Below, piece after piece: positions 1 to 6,668 of a stretch of DNA of 37,018 bases; positions within the stretch are counted from its first letter, which is position 1, and every line of letters starts with the position of its first letter. Both the position numbers and the translations under genes were made by a program. The notes beneath the pieces are model-generated. The model worked only from the letters and a program-made list of their open reading frames with translations, was not told the origin of the DNA and ran no database searches. This DNA is from a virus, in the IMG/VR virus record IMGVR_UViG_3300025601_000053, positions 1 to 37,018 of that record; one strand, given 5' to 3'.

Positions 1-476
1 CTAACTTGTCCGGTGCTGACTTGGCCGGTGCTAACTTGACCGGTGCTAACTTGACCGGTGCTGACTTGACCGGTGCTAACTTGGCCGGTGCTAACTTGGC
101 CGGTGCTAACTTGGCCGGTGCTTACTTGGCCGGTGCTGACTTGGCCGGTGCTAACTTGGCCGGTGCTAACTTGGCCGGTGCTGACTTGACCGGTGCTAAC
201 TTGACCGGTGCTGACTTGACCGATGCTAACTTGCGATGGGTTACCTCCACAGGAGCGAAGGGGTTATACATGCTCCCGCAAAGATCGGATGGGTATCCGT
301 TTTTATTAGTTCTTGACTCAACGGGCTGGATGATTAAGGCGGGGTGCAGGTACTTAAGCATCGGTGCCTATAGGGCGCACACCCTTGACTATAACGACAG
401 TGATAAGCAAGCGGAAACCTTACGCATACTAGACTATGCACAAGCAATACTCGATTCATTAGGGGCCAAAGCATGA
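1..476 (+). CDS. Pentapeptide-repeat protein, 5' end cut by window edge
   Basis: The reading frame is open to the first base, so the gene probably starts upstream; a TTG at base 6 is only a possible start. The first 75 or so residues are uninterrupted pentapeptide repeats of the A(N/D)LxG type, which in known families fold into a right-handed quadrilateral beta-helix. After the repeats comes a non-repetitive C-terminal domain of about 80 residues (from [10 protein letters not shown] to the end). Such tails occur in other phage pentapeptide proteins, where the function is mostly unknown; some pentapeptide proteins mimic DNA and protect gyrase, but nothing here shows that activity. The stop codon overlaps the start of the next gene (ATGA), so the two are translationally coupled. 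Confidence 0.85.
   Translation, partial: NLSGADLAGANLTGANLTGADLTGANLAGANLAGANLAGAYLAGADLAGANLAGANLAGADLTGANLTGADLTDANLRWVTSTGAKGLYMLPQRSDGYPFLLVLDSTGWMIKAGCRYLSIGAYRAHTLDYNDSDKQAETLRILDYAQAILDSLGAKA
5..229 (+). repeat. 15-base tandem repeat array coding the pentapeptides
   Basis: Fifteen consecutive copies of a 15-base unit of the form cttgRccggtgctRa. Almost all differences fall at two positions: unit base 5 (g, a or t, giving Ala, Thr or Ser) and unit base 13 or 14 (giving Asn, Asp or Tyr). One further copy has ccgatg instead of ccggtg. The array may continue to the left of the window. Confidence 0.95.
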
Positions 477-634
477 GTAAAGCTAACGACAAAATTCCCC
501 CCGCCAAGCGCAAGAGAATCTTAGAGCTTAAGAAGTCGATCAGCGTAAAGCGTAAGGAGCAAGAGGAACTATCATTGCGGCTGACGCAATTGATTCGCAC
601 CGTAAGAAAGCATGAGCATAGTACAACCCATTAA
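473..634 (+). CDS. Small charged helical protein, unknown function
   Basis: A 53-residue reading frame starting [10 protein letters not shown] and ending STTH. It overlaps the previous stop by the ATGA arrangement and ends three bases before the first palindromic leader element. It is rich in Lys, Arg and Glu with heptad-like spacing ([20 protein letters not shown]), so it is probably a short helix or coiled coil. No family is recognised. The coupling to the upstream gene and the clean reading frame support it being real. Confidence 0.6.
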   Translation: MSKANDKIPPAKRKRILELKKSISVKRKEQEELSLRLTQLIRTVRKHEHSTTH

Positions 635-636
635 TC

Positions 637-655
637 ACCCTAGACATTCTAGGGT
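637..655 (+). promoter_or_regulatory. Palindromic leader element, copy 1
   Basis: ACCCTAGA-CAT-TCTAGGGT: a perfect 8-bp inverted repeat with a 3-base spacer, 21 bases upstream of the ATG at 677. The same 19 bases recur at 1587-1605 and 3948-3966, each just before a gene start. In DNA it could be the operator of a dimeric repressor; in RNA it would form a tight hairpin next to the ribosome-binding region. The sequence does not decide between these. Confidence 0.8.
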
Positions 656-676
656 AAACCCAAGAGAGTAAATAAT

Positions 677-1522
677 ATGTTTTCAGTAGATGTAACAAAC
701 GTACCAACCCTTGGTAGCTATATAGTCGCGCTCTCTAAGTACGAGAGCATCACGCCAATTTGTGGTAGCAACAACGTAAGACCTTTGGAGCAGCGCAGCA
801 AGCAACAGTTCACGATCAACCTCACCCGAGCCACAGGCATAGACGGTATAGAGTACCCAGCCGTAGGGTGTATGCTGCATAGCTCCAACGTGGTGGTATA
901 CCTGTCTAACGGGGAGATTCACTATAATAGTTGTGGCTACAACACCGTGTCTACTAATGCCTTCGCTTCTAAAGTAATGCCGCGCGGTGTGTACGCATCC
1001 AGCCACCGCGGCGAAGCTATGGTTACCGGCGGGGATAACCTGTCAAAGATTCAAGGGGATGGTCCAATAAAGTTGTACCAAGAGTCTGGAGTATGGGTAG
1101 TACACGAACCGACCACACCCTACTGCTACTACCTTAGACACAAGCCGATGACCATCGAGCGCCGTAGGGCCAAACCGTTTATGGATTTCTGCACTAGCAT
1201 GGTTTCAGTCCTTGGCTCGCAGGATAACTACAACCGAGCAGGGGCGTACAGCAGTACCACTATGTTAGAGGTGTATGAGGCTATAGGTGACGAGGATAAA
1301 TGGGCTGACATGGCGGAGCTATTACTTGCCCGAGCTTATGATTCCAGAGATAAGAGTTTTTCCCTGTCCTCTATTAAGATAAACATAGTTGATGCCATTA
1401 AGTTTACAAAGGCAGCGGAGTTAATAGAGCGCAGGGTAATGACAGACTTCAGCTCTAAAGCGTCTGCAAATGAGCGCTACTACAATTCGCAGTTTGCCAA
1501 CACATCTCGGTGGATGTTGTAG
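677..1522 (+). CDS. Hypothetical phage protein, 281 aa
   Basis: Starts at ATG 677 behind an AAGAGAG ribosome-binding sequence that directly follows the palindromic leader; the same leader-plus-SD arrangement precedes the MoxR-like gene. The protein is soluble-looking, with no signal peptide or membrane segment. It has a Tyr- and Ser-rich middle and a basic IERRRAK patch near residue 160. No catalytic motif was recognised. Because it shares its leader with the MoxR ATPase and the 3983-4846 gene, it is probably co-regulated with that module and may be a partner or substrate; this is inference from position only. Confidence 0.75.
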   Translation: MFSVDVTNVPTLGSYIVALSKYESITPICGSNNVRPLEQRSKQQFTINLTRATGIDGIEYPAVGCMLHSSNVVVYLSNGEIHYNSCGYNTVSTNAFASKVMPRGVYASSHRGEAMVTGGDNLSKIQGDGPIKLYQESGVWVVHEPTTPYCYYLRHKPMTIERRRAKPFMDFCTSMVSVLGSQDNYNRAGAYSSTTMLEVYEAIGDEDKWADMAELLLARAYDSRDKSFSLSSIKINIVDAIKFTKAAELIERRVMTDFSSKASANERYYNSQFANTSRWML

Positions 1523-1546
1523 CCAAGGAACATTAATATTTAAACG

Positions 1547-1555
1547 TGGTACTAT
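1547..1555 (+). promoter_or_regulatory. Weak extended -10 promoter candidate
   Basis: TGG-TACTAT is an extended -10 type sequence (TG, one base, then a 4/6 match to TATAAT) in the 103-base gap before the MoxR-like gene. No convincing -35 box is visible 16-18 bases upstream. It would place a transcription start before palindrome copy 2, so the hairpin would lie in the mRNA leader. Confidence 0.2.
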
Positions 1556-1586
1556 ATACCTCCACTAACAACAAACCCAACTAAAC

Positions 1587-1605
1587 ACCCTAGACATTCT
1601 AGGGT
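1587..1605 (+). promoter_or_regulatory. Palindromic leader element, copy 2
   Basis: Identical over 19 bases to copy 1 (ACCCTAGA-CAT-TCTAGGGT). It lies 20 bases before the ATG at 1626. The bases after the palindrome are also similar to copy 1 (gaacctaagagagc against aaacccaagagagt), so the conserved leader is nearer 35 bases and includes the ribosome-binding sequence. Confidence 0.8.
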
Positions 1606-1625
1606 GAACCTAAGAGAGCAACAAC

Positions 1626-2708
1626 ATGACTACAACCTCAATAGTAAATGCAAACGTATCCGTAACACACGATCAAGCGGTGCTGCTAATCAAGAATAAC
1701 CCTGATGTACGGTTCATGGTTCGCGGAGAACCGGGAGTTGGTAAGACTGCCCTAGCCTTAGCATTGCAAGAACAGACAGGCTATCTACTGTCTATGGTAG
1801 ATGTACCCAACTTGGATATAGGTGACGCGGCGATGCCTGTCATAGACCACGACTCCCAAGTTACCCGCTATTACCCGAACTCTCGCTTTAGGTTGACCGA
1901 GGGCAAGCCGGTAATAATATGCCTAGATGAGTTCACAAAAGGTGCTGATGCCGTAAAGAATATGCTTCACCCTATGCTGGAAATAAATAATCCACGACTA
2001 GGTGATGTTCCGCTCCCTGAAGGAAGCATAGTCTTTATGACGGGCAACCTAGATACCGACGGCGTAGGTGATGGCTTAGAGCAACACACACGACAGCGCA
2101 TAGCAGAGATACACTTGACGAAACCTACGGCTAAGGCTTGGCTTATCTGGGCAGCGCAAAATGGTATTGACCCGCTAGTTATGGCATGGGTAGACCGCTA
2201 TCCCCAGTGCTTAGCGTCCTATGTAGATGGCATGGTTAACGAGTTCAATTTCAACCCAGCAAACCCTGATGACAACGTGGTATCTCCACGCACACTAGCA
2301 ATAGCAAGCAAGGTGATTAAGCAGCGCGACATATACCAAGATAGGAATGGGCATGGGCTACTACAGGCCGCGCTTACAGGCATAGCGGGTGCGCCGTTCG
2401 CTCACTCTATTGTGTCGTTTCTTAAGTACCAAGACTCACTGCCTTCAATAAAGTCTATTGAGCAAACACCCATGACGGCTACTGTTCCGCCTGATGCCGG
2501 TGGCCGCGCGGTCCTCACGTTTGGCTTACTATCACGCGCCAACGCGGAGAATTTTGATAACATTCTAAAATACCTTGGGCGCATGGATGAGGAATTCCAA
2601 GTCATATTTTCCGTCTGTCTAGCCAAGGAAAAAGATAAGCAAAAGTTTATGTTCCGCAACCGATCCTTTGCCAAATGGATGGTAGAGAACCAAGACCTAC
2701 TAGGGTAA
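1626..2708 (+). CDS. MoxR-type AAA+ ATPase
   Basis: A 360-residue AAA+ ATPase of the MoxR/CbbQ/NorQ kind. Walker A is GEPGVGKT (residues 34-41, Lys40), Walker B is IICLDEF (Asp101, Glu102), and FMTGNLD a little further on fits sensor 1. MoxR-type ATPases work as rings that remodel a target, usually with a VWA-domain partner encoded next door. Here the next gene, 24 bases on, is such a partner. The start follows an AAGAGAG ribosome-binding sequence and the palindromic leader. Fold and partnership are well supported; the substrate is unknown. In phages such pairs are common but their job is mostly undetermined. Confidence 0.9.
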   Translation: MTTTSIVNANVSVTHDQAVLLIKNNPDVRFMVRGEPGVGKTALALALQEQTGYLLSMVDVPNLDIGDAAMPVIDHDSQVTRYYPNSRFRLTEGKPVIICLDEFTKGADAVKNMLHPMLEINNPRLGDVPLPEGSIVFMTGNLDTDGVGDGLEQHTRQRIAEIHLTKPTAKAWLIWAAQNGIDPLVMAWVDRYPQCLASYVDGMVNEFNFNPANPDDNVVSPRTLAIASKVIKQRDIYQDRNGHGLLQAALTGIAGAPFAHSIVSFLKYQDSLPSIKSIEQTPMTATVPPDAGGRAVLTFGLLSRANAENFDNILKYLGRMDEEFQVIFSVCLAKEKDKQKFMFRNRSFAKWMVENQDLLG

Positions 2709-2732
2709 GCCCACACACACGAGGACAAGACT

Positions 2733-3944
2733 ATGGATTTTGAAAGAAGGCTTAAGGCAATCAAGATCAAGCTCATGCGTTCCGAGGAGTTTGGCTTATT
2801 GGGTGGTGTCGCTATGCACGGCAGCACAATACTAACCACTGATGTACCTATAGCAGCTACTAACGGGAGAGACTGCTACTACAACCCAGAGTTTCTATGT
2901 ACCAAGATAGGCAACGGTGACCTAGGCGTAGGGTTCATCATGGTGCATGAGTGGATGCACAAAGCGGCTATGCACCTAATTGTCTACAAAACGCTGGCCA
3001 AGAAAAATGCTGCCCGCTCTAACCAAGCTACGGACTACTGGATCAATTCCAAGCTAGTCATGGCTGATCCGACAGGCAAACTTATCCAGATGCCCACAGA
3101 TATAGACAACAAGCCAATGGGTCTATATGACCCTAAGTACCACGACTGGACGGTTACCCGTATATACAAGGCGCTCGAAGAAGATGCCAAGAATGAGGAT
3201 AAGCAAGAAGAAAATGAGCGTGCTACTAGTGACGCGCCAAATGGGTTTGACGACCATAAGTGGGATGAGGCAGAGGCTATAGGTACGGAAGAATTAGCAA
3301 AGTTAGGCGAAGAGATAACGCAAGCCATACGCCAAGGCATACACTCTGGACACAAGATGGGGGAAGGCTCGCTCACTGATTCGCTAGGGCTAGGCCAGTT
3401 AGTCACACCCAAAATAGATTGGCGCGTACAGTTGCGGGCCTTTATGAACTCAACATGTAGGAAGAAAACCCAGTCATCATGGCGCAGACCTAACCGTAGG
3501 TTCTTACACATGGACATGATTATGCCTAGCCTAGTAGGTAAGGGTATAAAAGAAATAGTGCTGGCCCGCGATGCGTCTGGCTCTATGCACATGGACGATA
3601 GGCTTACTAAGGTAACTTCAGAGATGGTCAACCTTGTGCGCCAACTAAGCGTAGATAAGGTTCACGTTATAGATTGGGATGGGCAGGTAGGTAGCCATGA
3701 GGTCTACACTAGCGACACCCTAGCCAAGGCCCCAGCGGTACGTAATGTAAGAGGTGGTGGAGGTACTTCCCCCTCATGCGTTCCAGAATACCTAAAGGCT
3801 AACGGCATCAAGGCGGATTGCGTAGTAGTTCTTACTGATGGTGAGATACGCAACTGGGGCAAGTGGACTGTGCCCGTACTATGGGCAATCGTAAACAATG
3901 TTAAAATAACTGCACCAATTGGCCGAACGGTCAACATCACTTAA
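2733..3944 (+). CDS. VWA-domain protein with N-terminal HExxH metallopeptidase-like domain (DUF2201-like)
   Basis: A 403-residue two-domain protein. The N-terminal part has HEWMH (His72 to His76), a HExxH zinc-binding motif, followed by DYWIN as seen in DUF2201-type putative metallopeptidase domains. The middle (about residues 150-195) is acidic and probably a flexible linker. The C-terminal part is a von Willebrand A domain with a MIDAS metal site: DASGS (Asp280, Ser282, Ser284), Thr345 in GGGGTSPS, and Asp369 in LTDGE. Proteins of this design pair with MoxR ATPases, as in RavA-ViaA and CbbQ-CbbO. It lacks the palindromic leader, so it is probably co-transcribed with the ATPase gene. Whether the HExxH site is catalytically active cannot be read from the sequence. 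Confidence 0.88.
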   Translation: MDFERRLKAIKIKLMRSEEFGLLGGVAMHGSTILTTDVPIAATNGRDCYYNPEFLCTKIGNGDLGVGFIMVHEWMHKAAMHLIVYKTLAKKNAARSNQATDYWINSKLVMADPTGKLIQMPTDIDNKPMGLYDPKYHDWTVTRIYKALEEDAKNEDKQEENERATSDAPNGFDDHKWDEAEAIGTEELAKLGEEITQAIRQGIHSGHKMGEGSLTDSLGLGQLVTPKIDWRVQLRAFMNSTCRKKTQSSWRRPNRRFLHMDMIMPSLVGKGIKEIVLARDASGSMHMDDRLTKVTSEMVNLVRQLSVDKVHVIDWDGQVGSHEVYTSDTLAKAPAVRNVRGGGGTSPSCVPEYLKANGIKADCVVVLTDGEIRNWGKWTVPVLWAIVNNVKITAPIGRTVNIT

Positions 3945-3947
3945 TTC

Positions 3948-3966
3948 ACCCTAGACATTCTAGGGT
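3948..3966 (+). promoter_or_regulatory. Palindromic leader element, copy 3
   Basis: Third identical 19-base copy, beginning three bases after the VWA gene stop and ending 16 bases before the ATG at 3983. It is followed by GGAGAG, a strong ribosome-binding sequence. The short distance to both neighbouring genes means it cannot contain a full promoter by itself, so an RNA or operator role acting on an existing transcript, or overlap with a promoter inside the VWA gene, would be needed. Confidence 0.8.
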
Positions 3967-3982
3967 CATCGGAGAGTACATA

Positions 3983-4846
3983 ATGAGCAGACTAGCGAGC
4001 AGCGCAGTATTAGTAAAACTTAACATCGGCGTATGGGCAGCGCGTAAGCGCAACAAGACAGTGGAGCGCGAGGTAGCAGCAATCAAGAATGCTGACCCTT
4101 CAGCCATGAGCCTGTACGACAACCTGATGGTCGGTTCGCATGACCACAAAGAGATTCAGAATTTCGCTGCCAAGGTACGTCACTGGCACGCCGCACGTAC
4201 ACTACCTTGGGATGAGCGCGGGTTCCGTCTATGTTCTACCCGAATGTTCATGGAGTATAAGCAAGAGCATAACGCTATGCGTGCCAACTTCGAGGGTTTA
4301 GTGCGTGACTATGAGCACAGGTATGAGCAGTACTTAGACAAGGCCGAGATGCTTAGAGGAGATGTGTTCAATGCAGCAGACTACCCATCCGTAGCAGAGG
4401 TGATGAGTAAGTACACATGGAACTTTACCGTTTCACCAGTGCCGGAGTCTGGTCATCTGTGCATAGACTTACCCAAGGAGGAGTTAGCGGAAGTTATCAA
4501 GTCATGTGATGACGAGGTGGAGCGCCGTGTCCAAGACGCGGCTAAGGAAAATGACACCCGACTACTATCAGAGCTGACTACCTTGATGGAAAAATGTACA
4601 GACGCGGAACACTTTGTGCGAGGTAAGGGCAGCAGGTTTCACCCATCTTTTGTTACTACGCAGCTACAGAACTGTAGGTGGGCAAAGGCCATGAACATAA
4701 ACAACAACCCAAAGATAGACGCGGCGTGCGCCAAGCTGGAAGCAATGATGGAGGGCCGCACTCCCGAGATGTTTAAGGAGTCTGCCTCCCTACGCAAAGA
4801 AGTGCAGCAAGAAGTTGCAGCTATTATTAAAACCTATGACTGGTAA
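3983..4846 (+). CDS. Hypothetical protein of the MoxR/VWA module, 287 aa
   Basis: A 287-residue, highly charged, mostly helical protein (for example residues 90-115 and the C-terminal 40). There are no membrane segments or signal peptide. It starts MSRLASSAVLVKLNIGVWAA and resembles, from memory, phage proteins of the DUF3150 type found next to MoxR and VWA genes; that assignment was not tested. Its leader carries the same palindrome as the MoxR-like gene, so it is very likely the third component of that module. A structural or adaptor role is the simplest guess, but no function can be claimed. Confidence 0.75.
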   Translation: MSRLASSAVLVKLNIGVWAARKRNKTVEREVAAIKNADPSAMSLYDNLMVGSHDHKEIQNFAAKVRHWHAARTLPWDERGFRLCSTRMFMEYKQEHNAMRANFEGLVRDYEHRYEQYLDKAEMLRGDVFNAADYPSVAEVMSKYTWNFTVSPVPESGHLCIDLPKEELAEVIKSCDDEVERRVQDAAKENDTRLLSELTTLMEKCTDAEHFVRGKGSRFHPSFVTTQLQNCRWAKAMNINNNPKIDAACAKLEAMMEGRTPEMFKESASLRKEVQQEVAAIIKTYDW

Positions 4847-4859
4847 GCCGGAGAAACCT

Positions 4860-5054
4860 ATGACCCAAGAAGCAAATGACAAACCTCGCAGAGGTAAGGC
4901 CGTCAAGCCTGCAATGATCCACGTAAACATGCGCCTCCCTGAAGAAGTGCTCGCGTTCTTTAAGACGCACTCACAGTACACACTAGAGATGCGTAAAGTG
5001 TTAGTTAGCTATTACGAGAAAGCGTTGGAAAAAGGGGATTACCATGAAGACTAG
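4860..5054 (+). CDS. Small ribbon-helix-helix-like protein (BrnA-antitoxin-like)
   Basis: A 64-residue protein. The start at ATG 4860 is chosen over an upstream ATG because GGAGAA lies just before it and the upstream part is only read-through of the preceding gene. The C-terminal part, VNMRLPEEVLAFFKTH followed by a second helix (MRKVLVSYYEKAL), has the strand-helix-helix pattern of MetJ/Arc/CopG proteins and resembles BrnA antitoxins. No BrnT-like toxin is adjacent, so if it binds DNA it may act alone, for example as a phage regulator. It overlaps the next gene by 11 bases. Confidence 0.65.
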   Translation: MTQEANDKPRRGKAVKPAMIHVNMRLPEEVLAFFKTHSQYTLEMRKVLVSYYEKALEKGDYHED

Positions 5055-5283
5055 AATCCATGTGAACCAGCACAACATTCGTGCAAACGCCAAAGGTGCT
5101 GCTATTCTTAACAAGGGGGCTGACCTCCCTGTACTTACTGTAAAGACTTACAAGGAAAACATTAAGTGTAACCGTGTTGAGGTTAATGGCCCCAGCACAA
5201 TAATCTATAGCCCAGACAAGCCGCTAAGCTGTGGCGCTAAGGTCTGGATCGAAACTGAATCCGAGGTACGGACTTATGAATGA
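5044..5283 (+). CDS. Small conserved-looking phage protein, unknown function
   Basis: A 79-residue protein beginning MKTRIHVNQHNIRANAKG. Its start overlaps the end of the preceding gene and its stop overlaps the next start (TATGAATGA), so it sits in a tight translationally coupled run. It is predicted mainly beta (alternating VEVNGPSTIIYSPDK and AKVWIETESEV). No catalytic motif, signal peptide or membrane segment is visible. I recall similar short proteins in other phages but cannot name a function. Confidence 0.7.
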   Translation: MKTRIHVNQHNIRANAKGAAILNKGADLPVLTVKTYKENIKCNRVEVNGPSTIIYSPDKPLSCGAKVWIETESEVRTYE

Positions 5284-5854
5284 CAAGCTAAGAATTTACT
5301 TGAACGCCTACCTCCTTGACTTGGAGTACTGGTGCGGGTTAGACGTAGGAAGCGTCAACCACTACACAAACGGGACTCGTGAGTTCAGCAACATCAAAGA
5401 GCTGTGTAAATATAAAGCCGAGCTGGCCTACTTAATGGAACAAAAGTCACATAACGGTCGGTCACCCACTACGGAGAACATGATGCTAGTTAACGAAGAT
5501 AAGTACACAAAGACAACCAGTGAAGAAGAAGTAATACAGTTTATTTCCGCGTGTTGGAATAAATTTGGCGAGCACACTGCGACTTTAGTTTCTGCTGAGC
5601 AAGCTGATATTGAGCTTTTTCTAGCTCGGCTAAAAGACGATCTGGATGAACTGAGAGGAAATAACAAAACCCTCCAAGCCGCGATAGCAGACAAAGACGC
5701 TGAGCTAGCCCGCCTACTCGCTGTGGAAGTGGCTGCTAAGAAAATATGTAACGGGGGAAAGGTTGTTTGCTGGTGCGAAGACATGGATTTTGATTTTGTT
5801 TCACACGAACCCGATTGTCCCGTTTTGGTAATTAACCCTATAGGTGATAAGTAA
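5276..5854 (+). CDS. Hypothetical coiled-coil protein, 192 aa
   Basis: The start at ATG 5276 gives 192 residues (MNDKLRIYLN...) and overlaps the upstream stop; a longer in-frame start inside the previous gene is less likely. The central part (about residues 115-165, ELFLARLKDDLDELRGNN onward) is a predicted coiled coil. The end has a Cys/Trp-rich segment (CNGGKVVCWCEDM...EPDCP) that could bind metal. The last codons (INPIGDK) lie within the first copy of a 21-base direct repeat that recurs at 6018-6038. Function not recognised. Confidence 0.65.
   Translation: MNDKLRIYLNAYLLDLEYWCGLDVGSVNHYTNGTREFSNIKELCKYKAELAYLMEQKSHNGRSPTTENMMLVNEDKYTKTTSEEEVIQFISACWNKFGEHTATLVSAEQADIELFLARLKDDLDELRGNNKTLQAAIADKDAELARLLAVEVAAKKICNGGKVVCWCEDMDFDFVSHEPDCPVLVINPIGDK
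5831..5851 (+). repeat. 21-base direct repeat, copy 1
   Basis: Begins attaaccctatagg and runs through gtgataag. It codes the C-terminus of the gene ending at 5854 and supplies AGGTGAT as a ribosome-binding sequence for the next gene. An identical copy is at 6018-6038. Confidence 0.9.
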
Positions 5855-6015
5855 TGGGATATTTTTTAGTGCAGTATAAAACCAAAAGATGCTCATCTTG
5901 GATTATAGGAAACGTGCGCGGAACAAGTCAAAGGGCTGAAGCCAAAGCAGAGGATTGGCTAAGAGTTTCTTGCGTAACCGAAAGCAGAGTATTGGAAATT
6001 AAAACGCAAGAATAG
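5854..6015 (+). CDS. Small hypothetical protein between direct repeats
   Basis: A 53-residue reading frame beginning MGYFLVQYKTKRC and ending LEIKTQE, starting at ATG 5854 with AGGTGATAAG as ribosome-binding region. It overlaps the previous stop by one base (TAATG). It looks like a compact alpha/beta protein with basic and aromatic residues; no family is recognised. It is bracketed exactly by the two copies of the 21-base repeat, which suggests it is a cassette gained by, or removable by, recombination between them. Confidence 0.6.
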   Translation: MGYFLVQYKTKRCSSWIIGNVRGTSQRAEAKAEDWLRVSCVTESRVLEIKTQE

Positions 6016-6017
6016 CC

Positions 6018-6038
6018 ATTAACCCTATAGGTGATAAG
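6018..6038 (+). repeat. 21-base direct repeat, copy 2
   Basis: Identical to 5831-5851 but not coding here. It ends two bases before the ATG of the HNH gene at 6041 and again supplies AGGTGAT as ribosome-binding sequence. Confidence 0.9.
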
Positions 6039-6040
6039 AA

Positions 6041-6352
6041 ATGACAGCCCCCATCAAGTACCCCAACAAGCATTGGATAAAAAGATATCTCCACTACAAC
6101 CCTTTCACGGGGCAATTTATAAGAATACAAAGGTCATCTGGTGGCCGCTATGGGTTGGGGGTTGTAAAAAATCTCGTAAACCACAACATTAAGCTGCACG
6201 GAATCTGTTACAGCCTAAATAAATTAGCATGGGTTTACATGAACGGTTCTCCTCCGCCTAGCACAATTAGGCATATTGATGGAGACCCCAATAATTACAT
6301 ATTTAAAAACTTGAAAGTATCTGAGGCTAAAATAAATAAGGGGGTATCGTGA
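6041..6352 (+). CDS. HNH endonuclease-like protein
   Basis: A 103-residue protein with the layout of small phage HNH (HNH_3-like) nucleases: a YLHYNPFTG start motif, a conserved LAWVYMNG segment (about residues 62-69), then IRHIDGDPNN (His78, Asp80) and FKNLKV (Asn90). In relatives the LAW segment is usually preceded by a His; here the position reads Asn60, so activity may be altered. Such genes are often homing endonucleases that move between phages. It sits directly after a 21-base repeat and its stop overlaps the GTG start of the next gene (GTGA). Confidence 0.75.
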   Translation: MTAPIKYPNKHWIKRYLHYNPFTGQFIRIQRSSGGRYGLGVVKNLVNHNIKLHGICYSLNKLAWVYMNGSPPPSTIRHIDGDPNNYIFKNLKVSEAKINKGVS

Positions 6353-6624
6353 CTAAGTACACAGAAGAAACTATTATGCTTGTCGCAGGGTTAGCAGATT
6401 TAGGTACGACAATACGGGAGGCAAGCCTTTCCCTAGACATACCAAAGGGGTCTGTATCAACTCTCGCTAGGAAGAACAATATACGTTTCAAAGGCATTGT
6501 AGGCAGGAAACGTGTAGATAACCCCGTTCGACCATACCGACCGTACCAGAAGCAGCACTACGAGTCGTTATCAGCTAATACTATTGACGAGAGCAGCTTA
6601 AGTTTAATGAAGCGGAAGTGGTAG
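6349..6624 (+). CDS. Helix-turn-helix DNA-binding protein
   Basis: A 91-residue protein with GTG start overlapping the stop of the HNH gene. Residues 21-47 (TIREASLSLDIPKGSVSTLARKNNIRF region) fit a helix-turn-helix: an Ala-containing first helix, a turn at the Ile-Pro-Lys-Gly position and a recognition helix. The rest is basic with a Pro/Tyr-rich stretch (RPYRPYQKQ). It may be a local transcription regulator, or the DNA-targeting half of a unit with the HNH gene, since homing nucleases often carry such modules. The coupling favours a functional link but does not prove it. Confidence 0.65.
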   Translation: MTKYTEETIMLVAGLADLGTTIREASLSLDIPKGSVSTLARKNNIRFKGIVGRKRVDNPVRPYRPYQKQHYESLSANTIDESSLSLMKRKW

Positions 6625-6632
6625 AACTGGTT

Positions 6633-6647
6633 GTTTACAAAGTAAAC
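6633..6647 (+). promoter_or_regulatory. Inverted repeat, possible operator
   Basis: GTTTAC-AAA-GTAAAC, a perfect 6-bp inverted repeat with 3-base spacer, overlapping the -35 box of the candidate promoter at 6634-6662. A repressor bound here would block that promoter. Confidence 0.4.
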
Positions 6648-6662
6648 CTATAAGGATACAAT
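6634..6662 (+). promoter_or_regulatory. Candidate sigma70 promoter before the VRR-NUC and polymerase genes
   Basis: TTTACA (5/6 match to TTGACA), a 17-base spacer, then TACAAT (5/6 match to TATAAT). It lies in one of the few gaps of the early arm. Transcription would start at about 6669, which is the A of the next ATG, so the transcript would be leaderless or nearly so; the AAGGAT sequence at 6652-6657 would serve only read-through transcripts. Confidence 0.45.
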
Positions 6663-6668
6663 TTAATA

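Noticed and set aside
3035-3631. Open frame of 198 codons on the minus strand
   Set aside because: Opposite the well-supported VWA gene; Ser-rich composition typical of a complementary-strand artefact.
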